NCBI GenBank assembly: GCA_002722095.1 | Contig: PBKG01000006.1 | Coordinates: 582,001-646,000, forward strand | DNA: 64,000 nucleotides | Origin: Rhodospirillaceae bacterium | Lineage (GTDB): Bacteria > Pseudomonadota > Alphaproteobacteria > UBA8366 | Direction of reading: 5' to 3' | In this document: positions 1 to 7,777 of the stretch, one piece after another | Numbering within the stretch: the stretch's first letter is position 1 | Layout: the number at the start of each line of letters is the position of its first letter | Notes under the pieces: model-generated | What the model saw: only the letters and a program-made list of their open reading frames with translations | Database searches by the model: none | Told to the model about the DNA's origin: nothing | Position numbers and translations under genes: made by a program

Positions 1-127
1 TGTCTTCGAGCGCGTTTAGAACCAGCGCGGCTGCCACGCCCAGCATGGTAAGGCCGGCCAGTACCGCGGTCAGCCGCTGGCGCTTGCGCCGCCGGGTGCG
101 GACGCGACCGACCGAGTCACTCGTCAT
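1..127 (-). CDS. ccmE: Cytochrome c maturation heme chaperone CcmE (partial, N-terminus only)
   Basis: Only the first 42 codons lie inside the window, so the C-terminal heme-binding domain is not visible. The visible part has a short, strongly basic cytoplasmic segment (about residues 8-18) followed by one hydrophobic helix ending in LVLNALED. That is the usual start of CcmE, the membrane-anchored periplasmic chaperone that carries heme to the CcmFH ligase. The ATG at 127-125 overlaps the end of ccmD by 11 bases, which is normal in ccmCDE operons. The identification rests on the anchor sequence and operon position, because the histidine that binds heme is outside the window. Confidence 0.85.
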   Translation of the reverse strand, partial: MTSDSVGRVRTRRRKRQRLTAVLAGLTMLGVAAALVLNALED

Positions 128-296
128 AGTTGGCACGTCGTGCCGCGCGCAGCTGACGCAGCAGGTTTTGATGCCGCTTCAATGCATGGCGTGACTGTAT
201 CAACAGACCAACCAGGACAAGAGCCGCGACGCCGTAGGCGGCCCAAATAAATCCGCCGTAACCGCCCATCGCCAGAAACTCATCTAACCCGGTCAT
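117..296 (-). CDS. ccmD: Heme exporter protein CcmD
   Basis: A 59-residue protein with one central membrane helix (about residues 9-32, starting near the GGYGGFIWAAYG stretch) and a basic C-terminal tail. This is the size and layout of CcmD, the small subunit that stabilises the CcmABC-holoCcmE complex and helps release heme-loaded CcmE. I chose the ATG at 296-294, which encodes MTGLDEF. An upstream in-frame start would run into the ccmC coding region and add 20 unlikely residues. The gene begins 4 bases after ccmC ends and overlaps ccmE. Confidence 0.85.
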   Translation of the reverse strand: MTGLDEFLAMGGYGGFIWAAYGVAALVLVGLLIQSRHALKRHQNLLRQLRAARRANYDE

Positions 297-300
297 CCTC

Positions 301-1020
301 TTAACCCTCCTGTAGGCCCAATTGGGCGTTACGCAGGCTGGCGGCGACCAATTCACCCTTGATCCGGATGATCAACGTGAACATGAGGAACATTTTGAAA
401 GCGAACGCCATGATCAACAATGGCCACAGCATGTCCGGATGGATAGCGGGTCCATCGAGACGGATCACGCTTGCAGGTTGATGCAATGTATTCCACCAAT
501 CGACGGAATATTTGATGATCGGCAGGTTGATCACGCCGACCACGGCGAGCAAAGACGCGGCTTTCTGACCCCGTTCCGGGTCGTCGAAGGCGTTCACCAA
601 CGCCAAATAGCCGAGATAGAGAAAAAGCAGAATCAATACCGAGGTCAGCCGCGCGTCCCACACCCACCAGGTGCCCCACATGGGCTTGCCCCAAAGTGAC
701 CCGGTTGCCAGGCAAATGATCGTAAAGGCGGCGCCGATGGGAGCAGCTGCCTTGGCGCTGAAGAACGCGAGCGGGTGCTGCCAAATCAATGCAGCCGCTG
801 AGGCTGTCGCCATCAGCGCGTAGGTCAACACCGCCATCCAGGCGGCCGGTACATGGATATACATGATCCGCACCGTATCGCTTTGTTGGTAGTCCGCCGG
901 CGACGCGAAAAGAGCTAGGTAAAGGCCGATGACAAAGCCCAAAACCATAGCCCCGCCAATCCACGGCGAAGCCGCGTTGGCAAACTTTAAAAACCGGATC
1001 GGGTTAGCGTTGCGGTGCAT
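301..1020 (-). CDS. ccmC: Heme exporter permease CcmC
   Basis: A 239-residue polytopic membrane protein of the usual CcmC length. It presents heme to CcmE on the periplasmic side. The diagnostic tryptophan-rich motif WGTWWVWD is at residues 115-122, flanked by conserved histidines at about 56 (IHVPAAW) and 180 (LHQPAS), which are the heme ligands in this family. I chose the ATG at 1020-1018 (MHRNANP). A 17-residue upstream extension is possible in frame but is hydrophilic and not family-like. The gene follows ccmB with a 78-base gap and precedes ccmD by 4 bases. Confidence 0.95.
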   Translation of the reverse strand: MHRNANPIRFLKFANAASPWIGGAMVLGFVIGLYLALFASPADYQQSDTVRIMYIHVPAAWMAVLTYALMATASAAALIWQHPLAFFSAKAAAPIGAAFTIICLATGSLWGKPMWGTWWVWDARLTSVLILLFLYLGYLALVNAFDDPERGQKAASLLAVVGVINLPIIKYSVDWWNTLHQPASVIRLDGPAIHPDMLWPLLIMAFAFKMFLMFTLIIRIKGELVAASLRNAQLGLQEG

Positions 1021-1098
1021 GTTGTTCTCGTCTTTATACCTAAATATAGGGTCTCGACCGGCTCGGCCCAATCAAATTACCGTTGAGTTTGCGTTCCA

Positions 1099-1764
1099 TT
1101 AGTCTAGCGATTGGCGGAGTGCTGCGGCCGCTGCGACCGGACAAAGAGGTATGGCAGCTGCCAGCACGGCACCCAATAACAATAAATGAGGCTTCGCCGA
1201 TTGCGCTAGGAGCACTGCATCGACCGCCGATGCTGCGAATATTAGAACCGGTATGTAAAGCGGTAGCACTAGAAGTGATATCAGAACTCCGCCTCGTCGT
1301 GCGCCCAGTGAAATACTGGCACCGACAGCACCGATAAGGCTCAAGCTCGGTGTCGCCAATCCCATCGCGAGCAGCAATATTCCTAAGCCTTCGTTCGGCA
1401 GGTTAAGCAAAAGGGCTAAAACAGGGGCAATTGCGATCAGTGGTAAACCGGTAGTCAACCAGTGTGCCGCGATTTTGGCGCAGACCTGCAAAGTCAGCGA
1501 ATGGGGGCTCAAGACTAGTAGTTCCAACGAACCATCTTCGTAATCCTGTTGAAAAAGTCGGTCGAGCGATAGCATCGCTGCCAAAAGTGCGGTAACGCCA
1601 AGGAGACCAGGTGCGATACGGGCGAGTTGTTTCAGATCCGGTCCTAGGCCTAGAGGAAACAGCGCGATTGCAATAATGAAGAACGCGATCACCATAGCGC
1701 CATCGCTACCTTGGCGGATTGCCAGGCGCAAATCGCGTCGGAGAATTGTAAAGAATGCGGTCAT
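1099..1764 (-). CDS. ccmB: Heme exporter permease CcmB
   Basis: A 221-residue integral membrane protein with about six hydrophobic helices, matching the CcmB family in length and layout. A QDYEDGSLELL segment at about residues 72-82 is typical of the family's cytoplasmic loop. CcmB is the membrane subunit of the CcmAB ATPase, which drives release of heme-loaded CcmE from CcmC. Its ATG overlaps the stop of ccmA by 4 bases (ATGA at 1764-1761), so the two are probably translationally coupled. Confidence 0.95.
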   Translation of the reverse strand: MTAFFTILRRDLRLAIRQGSDGAMVIAFFIIAIALFPLGLGPDLKQLARIAPGLLGVTALLAAMLSLDRLFQQDYEDGSLELLVLSPHSLTLQVCAKIAAHWLTTGLPLIAIAPVLALLLNLPNEGLGILLLAMGLATPSLSLIGAVGASISLGARRGGVLISLLVLPLYIPVLIFAASAVDAVLLAQSAKPHLLLLGAVLAAAIPLCPVAAAAALRQSLD

Positions 1765-2387
1765 GCGGCATTCCTTCGCGTACCCAAATCCAGCGTCCGG
1801 CTGTTTTCTGCGGCGAACGATCCATGTATCGACATGACGACCATGCCGCCTTGTTGCCGGTGCGCGCTCAGCAAATCTGTGAGGCTCGAAACCGAGGCCT
1901 GATCGAGCCCGACGGTCGGTTCGTCGAGCAACCAGAGTGGTGCTTCGCTCGCAACCAATCGTGCTAGGGCCAATCGTCGCGTCTCGCCCGATGATAGCAG
2001 CCGGGCGGGCAGTTCCTTGAGGTGGCCGAGATCGAATGTCGTTAGCGCCTCGTCGACCGTGGCGCCGGTGCCTTGTAATTTCGCCCAGACGTCCAGGTTC
2101 TCGCGCACTGTAAGTGCAGGCTTCACTGCATTTTTGTGACCCACATAATGGAGCCGTTCCGCATGCAACAACCGGTCGTCGCCTATCGATGTGTCGTTCC
2201 AGACGACGGCTCCCGTCGCCGGCGTTCCGAGACCTGCCATTAGCCGTAACAAGCTCGATTTACCGCTGCCGTTCGGCCCACGCAGGATCAGCGCGTCGCC
2301 GCTTTCGAGCGTAAAGGAGAGGCCCTCGAACACTTGGCGTCCGCCGCGAATACAGGTGAGATCGTTGCCGGCAAAGTGATTGGTCAT
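1761..2387 (-). CDS. ccmA: Cytochrome c biogenesis ATP-binding protein CcmA
   Basis: A 208-residue ABC ATPase. The Walker A motif GPNGSGKS is at residues 37-44, the signature LSSGE at 131-135 and the Walker B motif LWLLDEPT at 151-158. The short length and position immediately upstream of ccmB identify it as CcmA, the energy-supplying subunit of the CcmABCD heme handling complex. It is the first gene of the operon, so the ccm promoter should lie in the 2388-2560 interval. In many alphaproteobacteria an aconitase gene is the divergent neighbour of ccmA. Here a TauD gene and a transporter operon lie between the two. Confidence 0.95.
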   Translation of the reverse strand: MTNHFAGNDLTCIRGGRQVFEGLSFTLESGDALILRGPNGSGKSSLLRLMAGLGTPATGAVVWNDTSIGDDRLLHAERLHYVGHKNAVKPALTVRENLDVWAKLQGTGATVDEALTTFDLGHLKELPARLLSSGETRRLALARLVASEAPLWLLDEPTVGLDQASVSSLTDLLSAHRQQGGMVVMSIHGSFAAENSRTLDLGTRRNAA

Positions 2388-2565
2388 CTAGAGCAAATCC
2401 CGGACGGCTGGAAACTTCCCCATGACGGCACTCACGTGCCGACAATTATTAGATAAAGCATCTCGCTTCTGTGCAAAAAAACCAGAAATGCCCTATCGAT
2501 CTTAATTTTCGTTTCTTACCAGCGAGATATAGCACAATCTGTGGCTTTTTCGCGCATTGGCGACG

Positions 2566-2611
2566 CCGAAAAAAGAAAGGACGGCTGTCGGGGGTGGGCC
2601 GACAACCGTCC
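2566..2611 (-). terminator. Rho-independent terminator, minus strand
   Basis: A 13-base-pair stem (2579-2591 with 2599-2611, one G-T pair) with a 7-base loop. On the minus strand it is followed by a T-rich run, TTTCTTTTTT (2578-2569). It would end transcripts coming from the minus-strand TauD gene 173 bases upstream, or from an independent small RNA. The plus strand has no T-run after the stem, so its direction is clear. Confidence 0.75.
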
Positions 2612-2690
2612 AGTTTGGGAACGACTTGTGCCGTTCGTGGAGGCCATAGTGGATAGCCTCGACTGAGAGGGGAGGTCTCAGCATGTTTAC
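2566..2690 (-). ncRNA. Candidate small RNA or structured 3' UTR with C-rich loops
   Basis: Read on the minus strand, four hairpins follow each other. The first is at 2681-2663 (stem CTGAGA/TCTCAG, loop CCTCCCC). The second is at 2660-2640 (GAGGC/GCCTC plus two more pairs). The third is at 2636-2619 (GAACG/CGTTC). The last is the terminator at 2611-2579, with loop CCCACCC. C-rich loops able to pair with Shine-Dalgarno sequences are known in several alphaproteobacterial small RNA families. I cannot assign a family, and no clear promoter is visible, so it may instead be a 3' UTR processed from the TauD transcript. Confidence 0.4.
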
Positions 2691-2783
2691 TATCGCTTTT
2701 GAGTGTGGCGGGGGTTTGCCCGAAATAAGGCAATAATGAGGCAAGTTGTAAAATACCGCTGTAAAGGCGGAACCGGCTACGCT

Positions 2784-3812
2784 TTAGGTCTTTTTCTGCG
2801 CCTTAACGCGTCGATCGTAGGCTTCGCCATAGATACGGGAATCCTTGAAACACGTAGGCAATGGGCGCCCGTTGGGGATGGTGAGCCAGAGCCTCAGCAT
2901 ATGGCGTTTCTTTTCCGCTTCTTCCCAATCCTCGAAGGAGGTCCGCCCATGGAAAGTGACATAATTATTGGCGACTAAGATGTCGCCGGGCTTGAGAGGA
3001 AACTCCATCGCCATACCGGGCTCGTTGGCGACGTCCTGAGCCATCTGCAATGCTTCCCGCTGTCGCCCGGTCAGCCGTGGCACGTCGGCGAAGCGTTGCG
3101 CCGTATGGATATAGCGGTACTTCATATTGGCGGTTATCAGCCCGTTATGACGATTGTAGACAGGCATCACTTCGATGCGAGCACCGTCCGGGCGCTGACC
3201 ACGGGTGTCGAACCAATAATCCCGCTGCAGCGTTTCCGCGAGGTCCGGCCTTCGGCGGGCAACTTCGTTGAAAATTTCGACCGCACTTACCAGTCGGCTA
3301 TCGCCACCGGATTTGCCGGTACGTAGGCAATACAGCAGGAAGACGTCGGCCCCGTCATTGTGCCAGGAAATCGGGTCAGCCGTCTGATAGGACCGGATGT
3401 TGTCGGTTTTATCGACCGACTGTCCGATATCGCGTACCGAATGGATAAGGTTGCCGGCGCCATCCTGTTTTGCCGATTCACCCATATAGAGACCGAGCCC
3501 CCATATCGCGATCTTGCCGGTCTCGTCGTCGAGTTCTTGGCCGGGCAGCCCTTCGATCACCGTAAAGCCACGACCGCCCTCCAAATCGGCATTCAACGCC
3601 GCGACATAGGGCCCGAGCGTCGGCAGAGGAAAATCTTCTTTGGTGAGATCGAGTACATTCTTGCCGCTCTGCTTGGCGAGGTCGATGGCCGTTGCAATTT
3701 CGGCACGATGGGCATCGGTTAATGGCGCGCGCCAGTCGTCACGGGTCATCATGTCCTCGCCGCGCCATGCAGCGGGATCTTCGTCGAGCGGTTTGGCAGA
3801 TAATGCGGACAT
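2784..3812 (-). CDS. TauD/TfdA-family Fe(II)/2-oxoglutarate dioxygenase
   Basis: A 342-residue protein of the TauD family, which uses Fe(II), 2-oxoglutarate and oxygen to hydroxylate small molecules. The iron-binding facial triad is visible as His151 and Asp153 (WHNDGAD) and a distal His288 (VTFHGRTSF). An arginine in RLWLT at about 307 is placed to bind 2-oxoglutarate. The N-terminal 60 residues form an extra segment compared with shorter family members. The gene stands alone between the ccm and liv operons and reads into the terminator at 2611-2566. The substrate cannot be read from the sequence; taurine itself is not implied. Confidence 0.85.
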   Translation of the reverse strand: MSALSAKPLDEDPAAWRGEDMMTRDDWRAPLTDAHRAEIATAIDLAKQSGKNVLDLTKEDFPLPTLGPYVAALNADLEGGRGFTVIEGLPGQELDDETGKIAIWGLGLYMGESAKQDGAGNLIHSVRDIGQSVDKTDNIRSYQTADPISWHNDGADVFLLYCLRTGKSGGDSRLVSAVEIFNEVARRRPDLAETLQRDYWFDTRGQRPDGARIEVMPVYNRHNGLITANMKYRYIHTAQRFADVPRLTGRQREALQMAQDVANEPGMAMEFPLKPGDILVANNYVTFHGRTSFEDWEEAEKKRHMLRLWLTIPNGRPLPTCFKDSRIYGEAYDRRVKAQKKT

Positions 3813-3893
3813 GTGTAAGGAACCTCAGTGTGATGTGCTGATCTATATATCCCCGATCATCAGGAAATCGTAGAGTGTTGGCCGGAAGTCCAC

Positions 3894-4088
3894 ATGAGCC
3901 AAAATGACGAAAAACCGAGCGAAGAAGAAAAGCGCCGCATCTATATCATCTTTTTTTGCGTTGCTTTGGTAGTTGATCTAGGGATCAGCACGTTTCGCGG
4001 CGAGGCGTATCGCCCGACTCTGTTCGGTCTCGCGATAATGATCGCTTCAGTCTTGTTTTTCCTGTGGTCGTGGATACGATCCCGTTAG
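3894..4088 (+). CDS. Small two-helix membrane protein, unknown function
   Basis: A 64-residue protein with an acidic/basic N-terminus (about residues 1-14) and two predicted membrane helices at about 16-33 and 42-60, ending in WIRSR. A Shine-Dalgarno-like GGAAG lies 6 bases before the ATG, which supports translation. It is divergent from the TauD gene and its stop is only 6 bases from the end of livF on the other strand. I do not recognise a family. The hydrophobic pattern and ribosome binding site make a real gene more likely than not. Confidence 0.6.
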   Translation: MSQNDEKPSEEEKRRIYIIFFCVALVVDLGISTFRGEAYRPTLFGLAIMIASVLFFLWSWIRSR

Positions 4089-4094
4089 GCTAAA

Positions 4095-4973
4095 TCAACC
4101 CCCTAGGAACAGCCGGCCCACCTCCGGATTGGCGAGCAAATCTTCGCCTTTGCCGGCGAGAGCAATCTGTCCGGAAACCAGCACATAGCCGATATCGGCG
4201 AATTCGAGACCCTTTTTTGCATTCTGCTCGACCATGATAATGGTCTTGCCTTCGGTATTTTGCAGGTCGTCGAGAATTTCGAACACCATATCGATGAAGC
4301 GGGGTTCCAGGCCGATCGACGGTTCGTCGACCAAAAGAACGTCCGGCTGCATGACTAACGCGCGGGAAATTTCCAGGAGCCGCCGCTCGCCGCCGGAAAG
4401 TACTTTCGCCAGTTTGGTGCGCCGGTTGGCGAGCCGATCATATTTGTCGAACACACGCTCTGCAGCTTCTTTGGCGTCCGCTGGCGTATCCATCAGATAG
4501 CCGCCCATCCAAAGGTTTTCCTCCACCGTCATATCGGGGAAGATCGACTTGTCCTGCAGGATGTAAGCGATACCGCCTTCTTTGAGTTTGTCTTTGGACG
4601 AGAGATCGGTCACATCGAGTTCACCGCCTTCGCGCTGGATATTGATACGGCCGTCGAAAATATTGGTGAAACCGAAAATCGAATGCAGCACCGTCGACTT
4701 TCCCGCCCCATTGGGACCGATAAGACAGAGCGATTGGCCTTGGCCGACCTGCAGATTGAAATCGTGAAGAATCTCCATCTTGCCGTATCCGGCATTGAGT
4801 CCGTCGATGGTGAGATAGGGATCTTTGCCGGCCAGAGCGGCAATTTCCTCCGGCGAGGGCGCATTCTCGGCAATTTTCTCCGCCTCGCGGACGACGTCCT
4901 CGACGGAGATGACGGTGCTAACGCCACCCGACCCGTAGCCGCGAACCGATTCGTTTTCTTGCGTGTCGGCCAT
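4095..4973 (-). CDS. livF: Branched-chain amino acid type ABC transporter ATPase (LivF-like) with N-terminal extension
   Basis: A 292-residue ABC ATPase: Walker A GPNGAGKS at residues 86-93, signature LSGGERR near 195 and Walker B VLLVDEPS after it. It is one of the two ATPases of a HAAT-family importer for branched-chain amino acids, amides or urea-like solutes. LivF proteins are usually about 235-240 residues. This one carries about 50 extra residues before the core, rich in acidic residues and alanine. The start overlaps the livG stop by one base (TAATG), and there is no better in-frame start nearer the ABC core, so the extension is probably translated. Confidence 0.9.
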   Translation of the reverse strand: MADTQENESVRGYGSGGVSTVISVEDVVREAEKIAENAPSPEEIAALAGKDPYLTIDGLNAGYGKMEILHDFNLQVGQGQSLCLIGPNGAGKSTVLHSIFGFTNIFDGRINIQREGGELDVTDLSSKDKLKEGGIAYILQDKSIFPDMTVEENLWMGGYLMDTPADAKEAAERVFDKYDRLANRRTKLAKVLSGGERRLLEISRALVMQPDVLLVDEPSIGLEPRFIDMVFEILDDLQNTEGKTIIMVEQNAKKGLEFADIGYVLVSGQIALAGKGEDLLANPEVGRLFLGG

Positions 4974-5716
4974 TAGTGCGCTCCCAAATAGGCGTCGATG
5001 ACGCGCTCGTCGTTTTGCAATTCATCCGGCGTGCCGCTGGCGAGTAATTCACCATGGGCGAGACAATAGATGTGTTCGGCCAAATTCATGATCACCCGCA
5101 TATTGTGCTCGATCACGAAAAGGGTGATGCCCATCTCTTCGTTAGCCCTTTTAAGCCGGTCGATCAGGCCGTTGATCAGCGTCGGGTTAATACCGGCGGT
5201 GGGTTCGTCCAGCAACAGGATACGCGGCTCGTTCATCAGCGCCATGGCGAACTCGAGCAGTTTCTGCTGACCGAACGACAGGTCGCCGGAAATCAGAAAC
5301 CGTTTCTGATAGAGCCCGACGAATTCGAGCAAAGTTTCCGCGCGCTCGGTCAGTTCCGCCGGATAAGGCCGGAACATGTCCGTGAATTTCGCCGTTCGAT
5401 GTGGCACCGATATCAGCATATTGTCGACGCAGTTCATCTGATTGTAGATCCGCGTTTGCTGGAAGGTACGCACGAGCCCGAGCCGCGCTATTTTCGGGAC
5501 CCGCAGGTCCTGAATTTCCTGGCCTTCGAATTTGATCACGCCGTCGTCGATCGGATGATAACCGACGATCGAATTGAACAAAGTCGTCTTGCCGGAACCG
5601 TTCGGTCCGATAAGCCCGGTAATTTTGCCTTCGGGTACGGTCAGGCTGATGTCGTGATTGGCAACGACACCACCGAAGGATTTGGAGACGTTTTCGACTT
5701 CGATAATGGTCGTCAT
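4973..5716 (-). CDS. livG: Branched-chain amino acid type ABC transporter ATPase (LivG-like)
   Basis: A 247-residue ABC ATPase with Walker A GPNGSGKT at residues 37-44, signature LSFGQQKLL and Walker B ILLLDEPTAGINP. The last feature is typical of the LivG half of HAAT importers. It pairs with the LivF-like ATPase encoded next, overlaps that gene by one base and overlaps livM by four. The length is normal for the family. The substrate is set by the binding protein at 7778-9013 and cannot be fixed from the ATPase. Confidence 0.93.
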   Translation of the reverse strand: MTTIIEVENVSKSFGGVVANHDISLTVPEGKITGLIGPNGSGKTTLFNSIVGYHPIDDGVIKFEGQEIQDLRVPKIARLGLVRTFQQTRIYNQMNCVDNMLISVPHRTAKFTDMFRPYPAELTERAETLLEFVGLYQKRFLISGDLSFGQQKLLEFAMALMNEPRILLLDEPTAGINPTLINGLIDRLKRANEEMGITLFVIEHNMRVIMNLAEHIYCLAHGELLASGTPDELQNDERVIDAYLGAH

Positions 5717-6768
5717 TTCGCCGGCTCCTTCTCCTCGGCGGTCATGCTTTCATCGACCACGAGACCGAATTTCTCCGGCCACTTGTCCTGCGCCCAGCCC
5801 ATGATGCCTTGTTGGAAAAACACCACGTTGACGACGATCAGGCCGCCGAGCGCGACCCATTGCCAACCCAACATATGGGTCCAGGTGACTTCTTTGATGA
5901 CGTGGAACAACGTTGCGCCCAAGACCGGCCCCCAAAGCGTGCCCTTGCCGCCCAACAGGGCCATCGCGACCATGAAGATCCCAAAGGTGACCGTGGGGAA
6001 CGCGACTTCCAGAGGCTCGACGAATCCAGTCATGTTGCCGAACAGTGCGCCCGAGATGCCCAAGAAAAAGGCCGATAGGCTCCAAGCCACCGTTTTGTGG
6101 GTCAGCGTATGCAGACCCATCGCTTCGGCCTTTTCTTCATTGTCGCGGATCGCATTGATGGCGAGCCCGAAACGAGTTTGATACAGCCACCGGAAAAACA
6201 AGAAGGTGGCTGCGGCCGAGAAGAAACAGAGGAAGTAGTAGAGCATGGCCCGGTCATCGGGCTCGCCGGGATATTTGGGCAGAGCAATGCCGCCGCCGGC
6301 GCCGACCCAATCCCAAGCACCGATCAATTCGGCTGCCGAAAGCGCGATACCCAAAGTGCCGATGGCGAAATAGGGCCCGCGCAGGCCAAAAACAATCTGG
6401 CTCAACAAAACGGCGAAGATCACGCAGCCGATCCCCGCGGCCACAATTCCGACCGCGAGGCCGGTAAAGTATTGCTCATTGTTGAAGACCACATTCACCG
6501 CACCGGAATGGGCAGTGTAGGTGCCCACGTCGTAGTAAAGGCCGACCTGAACGATGGCCGAGATATACATGCCGATGCCGAAGAAAAATATGTTGCCGAG
6601 GGAATTGTATCCCATCTGGCCGCCCATCACGTCCCAGGTGACGGCGAATAGCACCATGATCCACAACAGCGCGATCTGGAAAGAATAGGCGGCGAACAGG
6701 AAAGGTGCGGCCAACCCGAAAATCAGGAGTGCGATATAGAACGCCGCGGTATGTTTTTCGGTAATCAT
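5713..6768 (-). CDS. livM: Branched-chain amino acid type ABC transporter permease (LivM-like)
   Basis: A 351-residue inner-membrane permease with about nine to ten hydrophobic segments. The conserved GLRGPYFAIGTLGIALSAAE region and the EAMG coupling segment (NEEKAEAMGLHT) contact the ATPases. It is a bit longer than the common LivM because of an extended periplasmic loop (about residues 85-105) and an acidic C-terminal tail. It overlaps livG and livH by four bases on each side, so the operon is translationally coupled. Confidence 0.93.
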   Translation of the reverse strand: MITEKHTAAFYIALLIFGLAAPFLFAAYSFQIALLWIMVLFAVTWDVMGGQMGYNSLGNIFFFGIGMYISAIVQVGLYYDVGTYTAHSGAVNVVFNNEQYFTGLAVGIVAAGIGCVIFAVLLSQIVFGLRGPYFAIGTLGIALSAAELIGAWDWVGAGGGIALPKYPGEPDDRAMLYYFLCFFSAAATFLFFRWLYQTRFGLAINAIRDNEEKAEAMGLHTLTHKTVAWSLSAFFLGISGALFGNMTGFVEPLEVAFPTVTFGIFMVAMALLGGKGTLWGPVLGATLFHVIKEVTWTHMLGWQWVALGGLIVVNVVFFQQGIMGWAQDKWPEKFGLVVDESMTAEEKEPAK

Positions 6769-7664
6769 TGGACCACCTGTCTGATCTTACTCATCTGATA
6801 CTGGCGATACATCAACACCAAGACGAGCAGTCCGGTGACGGTGACCTGTTGGAATTCGGCACCAAGCACGAAGCCGCCATATTGTTCGGCGATACCGAGT
6901 CCGAAGCCCGCGGTGATGACGCCCGGCAAATTGCCGAGCCCGGCCGCGGTGACGATAACGAACGAACGGATCGAATGGGTGATGCCGTAGAAAGGTTGAA
7001 TAACCCAAATCATCGAGATTAATGCGCCCGCAGCGCCGCAGATCGCTGAGTTCAACGAAAAGGTAAATGCATAGACCTTCTCGGTATCGATACCCATGAC
7101 CTTCGCGGCACGCGGGTCCTGCGCCGTGGCGCGGATCGCCTGACCCATGCGGCTTTTTTTCATGAACAGAACGACGATTGCCGCCAGAACGCCCGCGAGT
7201 ATGAAAGATAGGAGCTTGATATTCGCCACCGTTACCAGTCCGCCCAAAATATTATTGATGGCGAAACCGGATTCGGCGACCTGCACGTCGGGGCCGAATA
7301 TGAGATTCATCAATTGCTGCATCACCAACGCGATGCCGAACGTCGCCAGCAACGAGGTGAACATGTCGCGATTTATGACGTAGGAGATAATATATTTGTA
7401 AACCAACCAGCCGAAGCCGAACATCAAGACAATCGATACCGGCAGTCCGACCAGGGGATGGATGCCATTCTGGCCGAGAAAAAAGGCGATATAGCCGCCT
7501 AAAATGACGAAATCGCCTTGTGCTAAATTCTTGATATTCATCACCCCCCATACGAGCGCGAGCCCGTAGGCGGCGAGCGCAAAGATTGCGCCGATGAAAA
7601 GTCCGTCCAGTAGTAGCTGAACGTTCAGAATCGGCGCTTGCGCGAGCAGATTCAAATTAGCCAT
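6765..7664 (-). CDS. livH: Branched-chain amino acid type ABC transporter permease (LivH-like)
   Basis: A 299-residue permease with about eight membrane helices. The segments GLALVWGVMNIKNLAQGDFVILGGYIAFFL and RAAKVMGIDTEKVYAFTF (in the latter the EAA-like coupling loop) are typical of LivH. It forms the translocation path with LivM. The gene is separated from the upstream binding-protein gene by 113 bases that contain a weak hairpin plus T-run on the minus strand. This may lower permease expression relative to the binding protein. Confidence 0.93.
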   Translation of the reverse strand: MANLNLLAQAPILNVQLLLDGLFIGAIFALAAYGLALVWGVMNIKNLAQGDFVILGGYIAFFLGQNGIHPLVGLPVSIVLMFGFGWLVYKYIISYVINRDMFTSLLATFGIALVMQQLMNLIFGPDVQVAESGFAINNILGGLVTVANIKLLSFILAGVLAAIVVLFMKKSRMGQAIRATAQDPRAAKVMGIDTEKVYAFTFSLNSAICGAAGALISMIWVIQPFYGITHSIRSFVIVTAAGLGNLPGVITAGFGLGIAEQYGGFVLGAEFQQVTVTGLLVLVLMYRQYQMSKIRQVVQ

Positions 7665-7691
7665 TTAAAGAATTCCCCGAAACAAGCCTTA

Positions 7692-7729
7692 TAAAAAGAA
7701 CGGAGCGCCCCGCCCCCGCAACGGCGGAG
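7692..7729 (-). terminator. Possible attenuator between the binding-protein gene and permease genes
   Basis: On the minus strand a stem CTCCGC/GCGGGG (7729-7724 with 7719-7714) and a short GC-rich follow-on are succeeded by TTCTTTTTAT (7700-7691). This would partially stop transcription after livK, a common way to keep binding protein in excess. The stem is short, so the call is tentative. Confidence 0.35.
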
Positions 7730-7777
7730 ACAGGACGGTCCAAATTCAGGCTGTTTTTAGTCGCCTCAGTACTTTCC

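Larger units (their letters stand above)
2388..2783. other. Gene-free interval between ccmA and a TauD-type gene
   Basis: This 396-base interval has no convincing coding sequence; the short open frames in it lack ribosome binding sites and family resemblance. The part nearest ccmA (2388-2565) is AT-rich and should hold the ccm promoter. The part from 2566 to about 2725 is a string of small hairpins ending in a minus-strand terminator, described as separate features. Confidence 0.6.

Noticed and set aside
5054..6181. A 375-residue plus-strand frame opposite livG and livM
   Set aside because: No ribosome site and no family; it is antisense to two strongly conserved transporter genes.
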